Source: Paenibacillus sp. OVF10
Lineage (GTDB): Bacteria; Bacillota; Bacilli; Paenibacillales; Paenibacillaceae
Direction: 5' to 3'
DNA length: 64,000 nt
Assembly (NCBI GenBank): GCA_022836915.1
Contig: CP094668.1
Span: 248,001 to 312,000 of the forward strand
Notes under the pieces: model-generated
What the model was told of the DNA's origin: nothing
The model's database searches: none
The model's input: the letters and a program-made list of their open reading frames with translations, nothing else
Position numbers and translations under genes: made by a program
Part shown: positions 29,628 through 41,613 of the stretch, piece after piece
How the letters are laid out: each line of letters begins with the position of its first letter
How positions within the stretch are numbered: the stretch's first letter is position 1

Positions 29628-29880
29628 TAAGCAAGCTGCACCATAATGGACACCAAAGCTAAAAAGAGACTTGAACGTACACGTTAATTTATCATACCGA
29701 GTCTCCAAACGAAGTTAACTCTTACTTTAATAAAGAAGCATTCCACCCAATGACTCTTTGTAGACATCACAATCATATTTTAGGATCACTTGGCGATTTT
29801 TTATTTTGGGAATATCTGGTATGGCTGCGAGACGTCCTCCTTGTGGTTTTCGTTCAGGTGGACAAATCTTGAATTAGACA
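29628..29880 (-). pseudogene. Decayed IS5-type transposase C-terminus
   Basis: On the minus strand, broken frames read YDCDVYKE, then HWVECFFIKVRVNF, then ETRYDKLTCTFKSLF and LALVSIMVQLA before a stop at about 29628. These match the order of the IS5-group C-terminus (D-x-LYKERH-x-VECFF-x-KIK ... TRYDKLA). Stops and frame changes fall within it, and no N-terminus or terminal inverted repeats are visible. It lies between lanA and lanF and is not the cause of the cluster's own frame breaks. Confidence 0.72.
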
Positions 29881-29982
29881 CAATTGTCTCTCGTGAATTT
29901 CGTATCTTGTACGCATTTAACATAATATCTCATGTATTACCATTTAATCTATTCGAAGAAATGCTCTAGAAGGAGGGTTATA

Positions 29983-30710
29983 ATGCCTGATATTGTTATG
30001 GAAGTGAACAACCTAACTAAAGTGATAGGCAAACGTGAGATCATTCAAGAAACTTCGTTCAACTTGGAAAAGGGAAAAATTTATGGTTTCATTGGTCCGA
30101 ATGGTGCAGGCAAAACTACGATGATGCGCATGATGACAGGATTGATGCATCCAAGTAATGGCCATGTCAAGATAGATTCATACGAAATAAACAAAAACCG
30201 AAAAAATGCATTAGCACAGGTGGGAGCAATTATAGAATCGCCCATTTTTTTGAATATATGACAGGTAGGCAAGTATTACGCAATTTGGCACGACTGCATC
30301 CTGATCTGCCTAAATCTGATAGGGAAAATCATATTCAAGAGTTGCTTGAAAGGGTTGGGTTGGGAGATAGAGGGAATGATCGAGTTAAGGGGTACTCGCT
30401 TGGAATGAAGCAACGTTTGGGTATTGCTCAGGCACTGCTAGGAAACCCGAAACTTCTGCTTTTAGATGAGCCATCCAACGGTCTTGATCCCATGGGGATG
30501 AGAGCATTAAGAGATATCATCCTTAGTTTGAGAAACGAATTTAACTACGCTTTTTTTATCTCAAGCCATTTACTGGATGAGCTCCAGCAGATGTGTGATG
30601 AATTAATAATCATAAAAAGTGGAAAGGTTATTTGGAAGGGTCCTACGGCCGAGTTAATCCGTGATGGCGAAAGGTTAGAAGATGCTTTCGTGGAGTTAAT
30701 GAGAGCATGA
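29983..30710 (+). CDS. lanF: Lantibiotic immunity ABC transporter ATPase (one frame break)
   Basis: About 242 residues. ATG 29983 follows AAGGAGGG. Walker A GPNGAGKTTMMR, signature YSLGMKQRLGIAQALLG, Walker B LLLLDEPSNGLDP and switch His in ISSHLLDEL. The frame breaks in the T run near 30245-30251: one more T gives IFFEYMTGRQ. LanF pairs with LanE and LanG to expel the lantibiotic from the membrane of the producer. Its stop overlaps the lanE start (ATGA). Confidence 0.9.
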
Positions 30711-31501
30711 TTACGTTATTCAATAGTGAGTGGGAACGACTTTGGTCCAAACGTTGGACATGGCTATTGGTTTTGGCTATCCCTGGTCTTGCTTATATGA
30801 CAGCCAGTTTTTTTGAAACGCTTCAAGTTGATCATGACACGCTATCTCAGCTATTTATTCTTACAGGCTTACGAAATAACTTGTATTTTCCCGTTGATAT
30901 CATTATGGCTGTATTTGCAGCTTCTATATTCACCGAGGAATATAGAGGCGGTCAGTTGAGATATGTTTTTCTTCGTCAATTTACCCGCAAGCAAATCTTT
31001 TTTAGCAAACTATTGTTGATTTGTGTTTGTATTTTTCTGATGCTCATCTTGTTTGCAGTTTGTTTGATAGTTACCGGTTATTTTTTTCAATTCAATGAAA
31101 ATGGTTTGCTGAATTATTCTCTTGAGGCTCTTAGCTACACTTTTGTATATTACGGGTTTGCATTTGTTTCACTCTTAGGGATAACCAGTTTGTTTATTTG
31201 TATTTCGATGTACAGCAAAAATGTCACATATGCAATCGGGGGCTGTATGCTTTACATTTTAGCATCATTGTTACTGGACGGCGCAGTTATTAAACTTGCG
31301 GCAGTATTCAGTGACATTCCTCTATTAGAACTCAGCATTACCTATTCCTTGATACCTTTTCTACAACATACTGGTTTGAACGAAGTTATAGACGGAAATA
31401 CAAATGTAATTGTGGCTATATTATCCGTTGTCGTTGTACATCTTATTGTTTTCCTATGGGGAGCCTACCATCGCTTTGTGAAAAGTGACTACTTATATTA
31501 G
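30707..31501 (+). CDS. lanE: Lantibiotic immunity ABC permease
   Basis: 264 residues with six hydrophobic segments (VDIIMAVFAASIFTEEYRGG, YTFVYYGFAFVSLLGITSLF and others), typical of ABC-2 permeases of LanE type. It begins MITLFNSEWERLWSKRWTW, overlapping lanF. Intact in one frame. Together with LanF and LanG it should protect the cell against its own peptide. Confidence 0.85.
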   Translation: MITLFNSEWERLWSKRWTWLLVLAIPGLAYMTASFFETLQVDHDTLSQLFILTGLRNNLYFPVDIIMAVFAASIFTEEYRGGQLRYVFLRQFTRKQIFFSKLLLICVCIFLMLILFAVCLIVTGYFFQFNENGLLNYSLEALSYTFVYYGFAFVSLLGITSLFICISMYSKNVTYAIGGCMLYILASLLLDGAVIKLAAVFSDIPLLELSITYSLIPFLQHTGLNEVIDGNTNVIVAILSVVVVHLIVFLWGAYHRFVKSDYLY

Positions 31502-31510
31502 GGGGTAAAC

Positions 31511-32279
31511 ATGTTAGGCATATGGATTAGTGAATTGGAACGAGATTGGAAAAAAAGTCTAAGATTGTACTATTCTCTGCTTTTTTAATTGTGATTATTT
31601 TCAACATTTGGGGTTTAAGTTCGTCACAAAAAGGAGTATTTCGTTTTGGAGAAGGCAGTATTTTGCTAAATAATCTTAACGCTCCCTGGTTTATGATGGA
31701 TGGAATGTCATTATTAATGATGGCGGCACTGCTGCCTATTTTTTATATTGATCAGTTAAGTGGCGAATTGAATTCTGGCGCATACAGATTGTATGCACTT
31801 CGTCCATACCGAAGGTTCGAACTTTGGCTGGGAAAACTGTTGGCGTTGGCTACAACGACTGTTGTTGGGATCGGAATTGTTTACATTATTTCTATGATTG
31901 GATCAAAAACCTTTTTTCTAGCAGCGATACAGCGGCACTTTACGGTTTTAAGGACGAAGTAGGAAGGTTACCAGCAGAATGGTATACGATCAAATTCTAT
32001 GGTATTTTTCTACTTACCTGTCTTGTTAAGTTGCTATTCTGCAGTGCTATTTGTGTGTTTATCTCAAGGCCAATCATAGCCTTTCTCGTGATTTTCGGAT
32101 TATCTATTGTACTTTATCATTATATAGCAACAGAATTAGTTTTTTTATTTGACCCTTTTCGTCCAATTTTGCTTTCTCTTCAGTCAGGAGGTTCAATCAG
32201 TTTTTGGCTATATTTAATTGGATCCAGCATTCTTTTTGGGGCGATCAGTTTTTTGGGTTGGCAAAGAAAAGTAATATGA
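31511..32279 (+). CDS. lanG: Lantibiotic immunity ABC permease, second subunit (two frame breaks)
   Basis: About 256 residues with six hydrophobic segments. ATG 31511 (MLGIWISELERDW) lies 10 bp after lanE and after TTAGGGGGTAAAC. The frame breaks at the A run 31549-31556 and at the T run near 31911-31917; joining them yields a continuous LanG-like ABC-2 permease (SKIVLFSAFLIVIIFNIWG ... SSILFGAISFLGWQRK). Both breaks sit in homopolymers. Confidence 0.78.
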
Positions 32280-32319
32280 CAAGTGTCTCTTGTCTGGCAT
32301 CTAGTGGGAGGAGAATATG

Positions 32320-35300
32320 ATGAAACGTTATTCGTATAAAACACTGGATTTTTTCATGTTGAGAACTCCAGTTTTACCCTTAAATAAATTTTTTCTTGTT
32401 TCCCGAGCAACATTCTCTTATTGAGAATGTTGCTAGTTATTCTTTGGAAAGTTTGATGCAATTATCTCGTAAACCTGAGATCAGGGAAGCGATCCTTGTT
32501 GCAAGCCCTAGCCTATACAGGTCGCTTTCTAAAATTGATGAATTCAAAAATAAGTCTAATGTGATTGAAGCGCAAGTTGTATCAAGCGTAATGAAGTATG
32601 TAATCCGGATGATGAGTAGACCTACTCCTTTTGGATTATTCTCAGGCATTACTGTTGGCAGGTTTTCAGCCAAATCTCAACTTGATATTAAGGAGATATC
32701 TCATTATCGTAAACGAGCACGACCTGATATGGGATGGATTCTCAAACTAATAGAACAACTTGAAAACGATCCACAGATATTGGAACAACTAACTATTTAC
32801 CCGAATGCATTAATTTATAAACAAGGTAATAGAGCTAAACTCCCCTTCTTAACGAGATATGGGAAAATGAAAAGTGGAGCAAATGATAGCATCTCTGTTA
32901 AAGCAACCATTGTATTTGACTGGATTATGAATTATTTATCTTTCCCCCGAAAGTTTTCCAAGGTATTGAACCAAATGGAACTGGAGTTTCCGGGAACAGA
33001 CCGCGAAATTATCAATAATTACTTGCAACAACTCATAAAAGAAGAGTTCCTCATTACTGAACTGCGACCGTCCACTATAGATAAAGATCCGTTCTATCAT
33101 GTTTTTAGTCTTGTGAATGGGCTCCAGGGAGTAAATGATATAGGAAAAAAATTGCATGAGATTCACGAAACGATAATGTTATATAACGAGACTCCTGTTG
33201 GAGAAGGAATAGAGACTTTCAAACAACTTAGTAGAATGACGAATGATTTTATTCCGATGGAGACACCCACTATACAAGTGGATTTGTCACTTGCAGATCA
33301 GTCTATCAGACTCAATGAGCATATTCGCAAAGACGTGGAAGAGGCAGCATACATCCTTAATATGCTTTCACACTATTCAGAAGATCACCTGAAAAGATAT
33401 GTAGAAGATTTTCTAGAAAGGTATGGCGATCTTAAAGAAATCCCCGTTTTAGAATTGATTGATGATGAGCTTGGGTTGGGTGCTCCGGCGACGTATCGTT
33501 ATCCTGAAAACCGTAAAAATTCATATGCGTTAAAGCGCAGAGATTCTCAGGGTAAAATGAAACAGGAACAATTATTTATGGAACTGTTGGTATCCGCAAT
33601 ACATAAAGGCCAGCATACAGTTGAATTGGATGAACACGTTATACAACAACTGGAAGGATCCAATGATTCCCAACTACCACCATTACCATCTATGGAATTG
33701 TATTTTTCCCTTCACACGTTGGATCAAAACAGTCTTGATCATGGGGAGTACAAACTGGTGCTGGCGCCTAATCCCGGTTCAAACGGAGCGGGAAAAACTT
33801 TCGGTCGTTTTTTAGATATCCTTGAACCCAATCTCCAAAAAGATTTAACACTGATTTCAAAAAAGAAAAGGACTTGTATCCTGATGCAATGTGGGCAGAA
33901 ACATCTTTTCTTCCCACTTCGGGTAAATCTGCGAATGTAATGCTTACGAAGAACTACCGGGACCATGAAATTCCGCTTAGTCATGGTGGGATAACTCCAA
34001 ACGAACAGATCATATCCATGTCTGATCTTGTCGTAGGTGTAAAAGAAGGAAGGTTATATATTAGGTCCGTATCCCAAAACAAGGAAGTAATTCCAACTGC
34101 AGGTCATATGTTCAATTATCATCATGCGCCGAACATCTATAGATTCCTGATGGAGGTTGGCTTGATGAGATTTGATCAATGGTCCGCCCCAGACTTTGGG
34201 TATTTAATGAATGCCCCATTTATGCCAAGAATTCAATATAAAAAAATTGTGTTGTCTCCTGCAAAATGGAATCTTCGTTACCCTAATAATAATTTGAAAG
34301 AAAGTATTAATGCAGACAAATTAAAGAATTGGGTTTTAACATTTTTGAGGGAATGGAATGTTCCAAGATATGTTTATTTGATTGATTCAGATAATCGAAT
34401 TTTACTGGATTTGGATCATCCGCTACATTTAAGTGAATTATTAAAAAATTTAAAGACAACACGACATATAAATTTAATCGAACACGCCGGTGGATTTGAA
34501 AATTTGCCTATCCATCGTAGTGATGGTTGTTTGGCTGCTGAATTTGTGTTTCCACTCATTATAGACGATGCTATACCAATTAAAGGAAGTTCACCCGTTT
34601 TCCCTTTCAAAAAGCTATCGGACAGAGGGGTTTTAGGGAAAGATATCTATCTCCCTGGCAATGAGTGGTTTTATGCTAAATTATACGGATTGGATAGCAG
34701 ACAAAATGAATTCCTTGCTCTTTATTGGGAGGAATGTGTGAACGAGGCTAAAGATATTGGTTTAATAGAACAAGCTTATTTTATACGCTACGCTGATCCT
34801 GATCCGCATGTTAGGGTAAGGTTCAAGTTCAAATCCAATGATAAATCTCAGCTATTCGCTCAGTTATTTAAAAAATGGAGTGACGAGTGGTTTAAGGATG
34901 GTTATATAACTAAATTCACACTAGAAACTTATGAACCTGAGATAGAAAGATATGGCGGAACGGAGTTAATGAAGTTAGCAGAATCTCTGTTCTCCGAAGA
35001 TAGTTATGTGGTGGCTGGATTAATTCGTCTAAACCGTTTCGAGAGACGTGAATTTGAGATTGAACAAATTGGTGTACTTAGTGTAATTCATCTTCTTACT
35101 CATCTAGGATACAACAAAACTGAATGTTTCGAAACTTTAAATGAAAAGTTTGATGTTAAAGATTACCTTCAAGATTTTCGCAAGGTCCGCAACACATATA
35201 TGGATATGCTTAATGTTCTTTTTGGTTTAAATACTTCCCAAACCGCGGCTTCGGAGAAATTCACACAAGAACTATTGCCCGTTTTCGAATCAAGAGCAAA

Positions 35301-35526
35301 CAGCAGTTTAAAATACTATCAAAAGCTGGAGAAACATCGTTCAGAAGTTTTATTGACGAATAGTACAGACGACATCGTGTTTAGTATTATTCACATGCAC
35401 TTAAATCGACTAATTGGAACTGATCGAAAGCTGGAACAGAAAATAATGATACTAACACGCCACGCGATGAACAGCTTGATACAATACCATAAAAGAAAAA
35501 GAACGGAAAACTTGAGCAGTGTATGA
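32320..35526 (+). CDS. lanB: Lantibiotic dehydratase LanB (two frame breaks)
   Basis: About 1068 residues when joined, close to the usual size near 1000. It uses glutamyl-tRNA to dehydrate Ser and Thr of the precursor. The N-terminal domain has LRTPVLPLNKFF, SRPTPFGLFSGITVGRF (a hallmark of Lant_dehydr_N) and VKEVDLSLAD-type spacing; the C-terminal elimination domain has EQAYFIRYADPDPHVRVRFK and LTHLGYNKTE, typical of SpaB_C. The start is ATG 32320 or 32317 after GTGGGAGGAG. Breaks fall at the T run 32389-32394 and the A run 33859-33864. Tandem with lanT, 45 bp apart. Confidence 0.9.
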
Positions 35527-35571
35527 AGTGTTTTTGTAAATAAAAAATCATAAACGGAAAATGGAGTTTTT

Positions 35572-37381
35572 ATGTGGAATTCAGCGAAAAGCAGTATGAA
35601 GTTATTTTCACTAATTTTTCAGACTAATAAAGTATTGTTTATAATTAGTGCAATATTGCATATCCTACAAGGTTTGATTCCCTTTTTTAGTTTGGTTGTA
35701 ATGCAGAATATGTTGAATGGGATCTCATATTCTTTGATGCATGGAGCGGATCTAGTACGCATACCTTTTATCTTGTTTGTTATTGTGTACGCAGTAAAAT
35801 TAATCATTAATTCAGGACAAACCTATGTGGAGGGAAATTTAGAAGCTTCATTAGCGAAGTCTTTGAATATCATGATCGGGAAAAAATCAACTCAACTTGG
35901 ACTTGCTGACTTCGAAAATTCGTCTATCAACGATCAATTAAAACGTGCAACTCAAGAGGCAGCATTTCGGCCATATCAGCTATATAGCCAATTAGCGGGT
36001 ATTATCTCTGGTCTTATAACTGTAATTTCATCCTCAACTTGGTTGTTTCTATGGAAATGGTGGACTGTACCGATCATTCTCGTAGTCTCTTTGACATCTC
36101 TGTATTCTTTATTCAAATTAAACAAACAACAATTCGATATCTATATGAAAAGGACCCCTTTATATCGTCAATCATGGTATCTGACGCATTTGCTTACAAA
36201 TGATCGGGCAGTTAAGGAAGTCAAAGTTTTTCAATTAAGCACTCATTTACTTAACAGGTACTCTGAATTGCTCGAAAGCTTTTATAAAGTAGACAAGAAA
36301 ATGTTAGGAAAGCTAACTAAATACACATTTATTTACAATTTTTTTGAGCTTGCAGTGATGCTTTGGTTGGTTTGGTTTGTCATTCAAGAAACATTGTTAA
36401 GTACCTTGATGATTGGCAGTTTGTACGGGTATATTCAGGCAATAGTACTTACACAAAGTCAAATACAGTCCATAATGAGAAGTTTGTTACAATTTTCCCA
36501 AAACCATCTCTATATGGAGCAATTGTTCCTGTTCTTTGAGTTACCAACATCTGACCCTGTTTCTCGATCATCTCTGCAAAACAAACAATGTGATTTTAGC
36601 TTAGAACGCCTAGAACTCAAGAATGTTTCTTTTCAGTATAATGGGAATGACAAAATAGCGTTGAAGAACATTTCCCTATCGTTACGAAGGGGGCAGACTA
36701 TAGCTATAGTTGGTAAAAACGGATCAGGAAAAACAACGTTAATGAAAGTATTAATGCAACTTTATGACAATTACGAAGGTGAAATTATCGTAAACGGAAA
36801 AAATATAACCGATTACGATCTGAATATGTATCAAAAAAATCGGTACTGTTTTCCAAGATTTTGTTCATTATGAAATGTCCGCCAGGAATAACATAGGTTT
36901 TGGTTCATTGGATCAGTTGGACCAAGACCAAATGATACTAAATGCAGCCAAATACGCATCTATTGATGATGTAATCCATTCTTTGCCCCAGGGCCTTGAT
37001 ACGCAGTTGGGTAAATGGTTTGAAGAAGGTCAGCAATTATCTGGCGGGCAATGGCAGAGGTTAGCCATAGCCAGAGCTTTCATACGCAATGCCGATTTGT
37101 ACATTTTAGACGAACCTAGCGCGTTTTTAGACCCGGTTGCAGAACGAGATTTGTTGGAGTTATTTCTTGATTTAATGAAAGATAAGATCGGTGTGTTCAT
37201 TACTCACCGACTATCTTCTGCACGCCTTGCTCATCAAATAATTGTCATGGAGAACGGTGAAATTATTGAACATGGGACACACGAGAAATTGCTTAGTGAT
37301 AATGGTACGTATGCTGAGATGTATCGTATACAAGCTAAAACATTTCAGGAAAACAGCGTTGAGGAGGTATATCAGCATTGA
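35572..37381 (+). CDS. lanT: Lantibiotic exporter LanT, ABC half-transporter (one frame break)
   Basis: About 603 residues: an N-terminal six-helix membrane domain (LFSLIFQTNKVLFIISAIL, then IPFILFVIVYAVKLI) and a C-terminal ATPase with Walker A GKNGSGKTTLMKVL, signature QLSGGQWQRLAIARA, Walker B YILDEPSAFLDP and His in FITHRLSSA. There is no C39 peptidase domain, as usual for class I LanT, so leader removal occurs elsewhere. The frame breaks at the A run near 36834-36840 (IGTVFQDFVHYE continues). Its stop overlaps the lanC start. Confidence 0.9.
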
Positions 37382-38759
37382 ATATTGTGGAAAACCCTAA
37401 TTTGAACAGATGGTTGAGTTTAGAAGGCGACTTAAGAAACAGAGTTGCAAGCACATTGGCCTCTGTTGCAGAACGATATAAAAATCCAAGCGAAATTTTA
37501 ATAAAATCTCAAAATTCTATATTAGCTGTTGATGGATTCGAAGTAGAGCGGTGGACGGAAGAAAGTCTGAGTAACGGATATTCTGGAATTTGCCTATTAA
37601 TGGGGAATTGGATTATCTCCAACCGGATGCTGGTTGGGATTATATAGGACATCAGTATTTAAAGGAATTGCAGAATAAGCTTGAACAAACGGGGTTGCAT
37701 GATTTGTCATTATATGGCGGATTACCCGGTGTTCTAGTGGCTACATATTCCCTATCGAGGAAAGGCATCCGTTACCAGTCAATGACAGAAGGTATTGCAA
37801 CTTGGATGGAAGAACTAGCAATTAAAAAAGTTAATGAACTAGTTAAAAATTGGGGAAGTACTGATATGAAAATTGGTGATTATGATACGATCCTTGGCCT
37901 AAGTGGGCTTGGAAGAGTTATTTTATCATATTATGATCGCCCGGGAATGAAAAAAGTATGGGAACAGATTGTAAATTGGTTCAAATTATATTGTGCAAAG
38001 AAGGGAATAGGGGAAGAAACCGTTCCTGGATGGCATATTTCTGCTTGGAGCCAATTTCATGCTAGTGAGGCAAAACAGTATCCTTCTGGAAACTTCAATT
38101 TAGGGCTTTCCCATGGAATTGCGGGGCCCATTTCACTTATGAGCATTGCGATACTTAAAGGACTACCTGCTGAACCCTTAAAAGATGAATTAAGGACACT
38201 CACTGATTGGCTTGTTGGGTGGAAAGTCATTGGTGAAGACGGAATATACTGGCCTGGCCGGGTTTCATATGAAGAATGGGAATTGGGCAATCTGCATATT
38301 GAAAATAAAATACATCCAAGAGATTCGTGGTGCTATGGAACTCCTGGTATTGCGCGTGCAATATGGTTGGCAGGCAATGCTTTGGAAAATAAAGAGTTAT
38401 CTGCTCTTGCACTTGAATCATATCTAAATATGGAAAAACGCATAGATATGGACGGAGGGTTGATTTCACCAACTATTTGTCATGGTCTTTCAGGTTGGCT
38501 TCTACTGATCCAACGGATGTACTCTGAAACTGGGGAAGAACGTTTAAGAATGATGCGTGACCGCCTTGTAGAAAAGGTTCTGGATTTCTATAATCCGGAA
38601 TCTATATTTGGATATTGCGACATAAACTGGATTGATAATAAACTTCAATATATTGATGAAGCAGGCCTTTTGAACGGAGCAGCTGGGGTTGCTTTGGTTT
38701 TGGCATCATTATTATCAGATAAAAGTCCTGAATGGGATCAAGTGTTATTGATACATTAA
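37378..38759 (+). CDS. lanC: Lantibiotic cyclase LanC (one frame break)
   Basis: About 460 residues. TTG 37378 overlaps the lanT stop and follows GAGGAGGTATATCAGCA. It joins Cys to dehydroresidues to form the thioether rings. Family motifs: LGLSHGIAGP, the zinc ligand Cys in SWCYGTPG, and Cys-His in TICHGLSG. Also GLLNGAAG near the end. The frame breaks at the G run near 37602-37605 (GELDYLQPDAG continues). This is the last gene of the cluster. Confidence 0.92.
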
Positions 38760-38811
38760 ATGAAAAAAACGATCATTTACTGACCCCAGACGTATCCATG
38801 AATCGTTCTCA

Positions 38812-38965
38812 TCAAGCTCTGCAATGTAATTGGAATACCCAGTAATAATGTTGCGTCGACAGTCCCACTTCCGCGGCAACCTCCGCCAGCCCTAGCGCCT
38901 CATACAGCCCAGTCTCGATCAAGTACAGACTCTGGCCAATTATAGCGCTATACTGACTTATGGAA
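38812..38965 (-). pseudogene. Fragment of an AraC-type HTH regulator
   Basis: About 50 codons on the minus strand read YSAIIGQSLYLIETGLYEAL then LAEVAAEVGLSTQHYYWVFQ and a stop at 38812. This matches the first helix-turn-helix of AraC-family domains; the recognition half and the rest are missing. It stands at the right edge of the lantibiotic cluster, where composition returns to normal, and may be a remnant of the gene that was there before the cluster arrived. Confidence 0.6.
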
Positions 38966-38982
38966 AGTGAAGCAGAATCTTT

Positions 38983-39031
38983 GGCTAAACCATCACCGAG
39001 AAAAGGAAAGTTACTCGGTGATGGTTTAGCC
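38983..39031. terminator. Long perfect hairpin between lan cluster and MATE gene
   Basis: GGCTAAACCATCACCGAG pairs with CTCGGTGATGGTTTAGCC (18 bp, no mismatch) over a 13-base loop, with ATTATTTTA after it on the plus strand. It can serve as terminator for both converging units. Confidence 0.85.
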
Positions 39032-39052
39032 ATTATTTTAGCGTTCACTGTC

Positions 39053-40460
39053 CTAAACGGCAGGAACGGTCTGCGGAACAACCTCTTCGTCATCATGCTC
39101 CACCAGTTCATGTTTCTCCCAAGCTCTACTCTTCCAGCGGAAGTACATAATGACCGCACGGGTCCACTCATCAGCCGCAATGGCAAGCCACACACCCGCG
39201 AGCCCCAGATGAAGCTGGAATATCAGCAGGTACCCCAGTGGCAGACTCATGCAGACCATGGAGATCAGCCCCATGTATACCGGGAATTTTGCATCCCCTG
39301 CCGCACGCAGGGAACCAATGATCACAATGTTGCAGGTACGTCCGGTTTCGAGCAAAAGACTGAGCAAAATTACTTGAGCCCCCAGCTTGATAATTTCCGG
39401 ATTATCCGTAAATATGCTCATCAGAGGCACACGGAAAAAATGATGATTACATCAATGATAACCGTGGCCAGAAGGGCCCATTTTACACTGTCAAAAACAC
39501 GTTTGTACGCATCGTCTTTGCGCCGCGCACCCACAAGCCGGCCTACAATGATCGATGTCCCCATACCAATCGCCATGCTGAACAAGTAGATATAGCTGGA
39601 GATATTACCCGCATACTGCTTGGTTGCCATGGCTTCTGCGCCCAGATAGGTCACATACAGCGTGAACACGAGCTGGCAGGAATGATATACCATGGACTCC
39701 ATCGCAGACGGAATGCCAATCCGCAGAATTTTGCCAATAAAATGTTTGGACAACTTAATGTAGTATTCGAAATCCACCCGTACCTCGCTCACACGATACA
39801 ACAACCAGAAGAAGATCAGCAGGCAGATAAACCGGCTTCCCACCGTGGAGATTGCTGCCCTTCCACCCCAAGCTTCGGCAGACCGAAGTGTCCAAAGATC
39901 AATGCATAGTTACCAACAACGTGAATCACGTTCATGAATACAGCAACATACATCGTTTCTTTGGTGTAACCATGTGTACGGATCGTCGCAGCCAGCGCAT
40001 TAATGAGTGCCTGGAGGAAGATACCTCCACCGACGATATTTATATACGAACGGGCAAAATCATAAATTTCGCCTTGAATATTCAGAAGTGTTAGCAATTG
40101 TCCTCCGAACAGAAGGAAGATTCCGCTCAGGACCAGACCTACGATAAGATTCAGTGTGATCGCATTACCCGTAACTTGTGCTGCTTCACTTAACTTTTTC
40201 GATCCGATATATTGTGCGACTACAATCGCAGCACCATGTCCAATGACTTCCAGTACAAGGATAGCGATAGAAATAATCTGATTGGCTGCTCCAACGCCGG
40301 AGACCGCATTATCGGATACCGAGCTGAGCATGAGCGTATCCACGCTCCCCATCAACATAAATAAGAAGAGTTCCAAGAAAATAGGCCATGTCAGTCGAAT
40401 CAGATTCAGATCCTTGGCATCAGAACGAAGGGACTCTTTGGTTGAGGATATTGCTGTCAT
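39053..40460 (-). CDS. MATE-family multidrug/sodium antiporter (two frame breaks)
   Basis: About 469 residues with twelve hydrophobic segments. MATE features include LTWPIFLELFLFMLMGSVDTLMLS, GHGAAIVVAQYIGSKK, GIPSAMESMVYHS and AMGMGTSI-like AIGMGTSIIVGRLVG. Frames break at the G run 39859-39861 and the A run 39434-39439. ATG 40460 lies after AAAGGTGAGAAA. Exports drugs or metabolites in exchange for cations. Its strand is opposite to the lan cluster and it is probably unrelated to it. Confidence 0.85.
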
Positions 40461-40635
40461 TTTCTCACCTTTCCCATGTGGGCTTTAATTCTTAGGGTAT
40501 GTTAGCACAGGTAGTTTGAAAATGCAGTAGTTTTGCGAAAATAGTTGAAAGTTTTTTGCAATTCCATAAATAGGTATTTTCAGCGTTTTCATCAAGCTCC
40601 GTGTCTGTACACCTGCCAGAGGTTGTAGAAGACAA

Positions 40636-40682
40636 AAAAGGCCCCTCCCAACTCGCTTTTAAGCAAGTAATGGAAGGACCTT
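40636..40682 (-). terminator. Terminator after the first sugar ABC operon
   Basis: AAGGCCCCTCC and GGAAGGACCTT pair imperfectly with an inner ACTCGCTT/AAGCAAGT stem; on the minus strand a TTTTTTG tail follows. Confidence 0.8.
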
Positions 40683-40696
40683 AGACCCTCAGCCCT

Positions 40697-41583
40697 TTAA
40701 CCTTTAACAGAACCCGCAGCAATTCCCTCCACGATTCGGTTACTCAGGATGAGAAAAGCAATCAGGATCGGCAAAATACTAATCATTAGCGTCGCACCAA
40801 TGGCTCCCCAATCTGTTGTATATTGACCGATAAAGTTCTGTACCCCAACAGTTAAGGTCTTGTACGAATCTGTACTGATGAACGTATTAACAAAGATGAA
40901 TTCATTCCAGTTATAGATCATGTTGATGATCGCCGTTGTTGAAATGACCGAAGACGTCATCGGCAGCACAATCCGAAAGAAAATCCGATGCACGGAGCAG
41001 CCATCCATCACTGCGGCTTCTTCCACTTCCCGGGAAGCGCGTAGTAGAATCCGAGTAAAATCATAATGGTAATTGGCATATTAAAGGCAATATAAGACAA
41101 GATGACTGACAAAGGATGATCGGTGAGATGAAGCTTCAGGAACAAGCTGAACAGCGGGATCAACGTAGAGTGCACAGGGATCATTAGACCCACCATGAAT
41201 AGCCCCAATACCAACGAACGACCCTTCCAGCGCATACGTGTAATGGCAAAGGTCACCAGACTGGCAAACAGCACGGTGAACACAACTGAGACCACCGTAA
41301 TCCATACACTGTTGAAGAAGTATAAGCTGATATTTCCCTCTGTCCATACCTTGACATAGTTTTCCCAACGCGGAGTAGCAGGAAGGGAAAAAGGCGCCAT
41401 GTCGAATACTTCCTGATTATTTTTAAGCGAGAACAACAGCAGCCATACCAAGGGCAAAATTTGCAGCAGAGCTACCAGGGACAAGAGGAAATACAGCAGA
41501 ATATATCCGAATCTCCTTAACCATGCCGAACCTCGGCCTGTCCCCGGGTACGTTGGCAATCTAACGGCCGTATCCGTCTTCAC
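40697..41583 (-). CDS. Carbohydrate ABC permease, MalG-type (one frame break)
   Basis: About 295 residues with six helices. The EAA loop reads EEAAVMDGCSVHRIFFRIVLP, where the permease contacts the ATPase, and the end AAGSVKG is typical of MalG-like subunits. The frame breaks near 41031-41036 (CCCGGG). The ATPase is not encoded here; such importers use a shared MsmX-type ATPase. Last gene of the operon HK-RR-binding protein-permease-permease. Confidence 0.88.
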
Positions 41584-41613
41584 CGGGATGGACCTCCTTT
41601 CATTTCACTTACG

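Noticed and set aside
29983..38759. Lantibiotic cluster as pseudogenised because of seven frame breaks
   Set aside because: Breaks are at homopolymers and occur at a similar rate in essential-type genes of the window, so they cannot be taken as decay.
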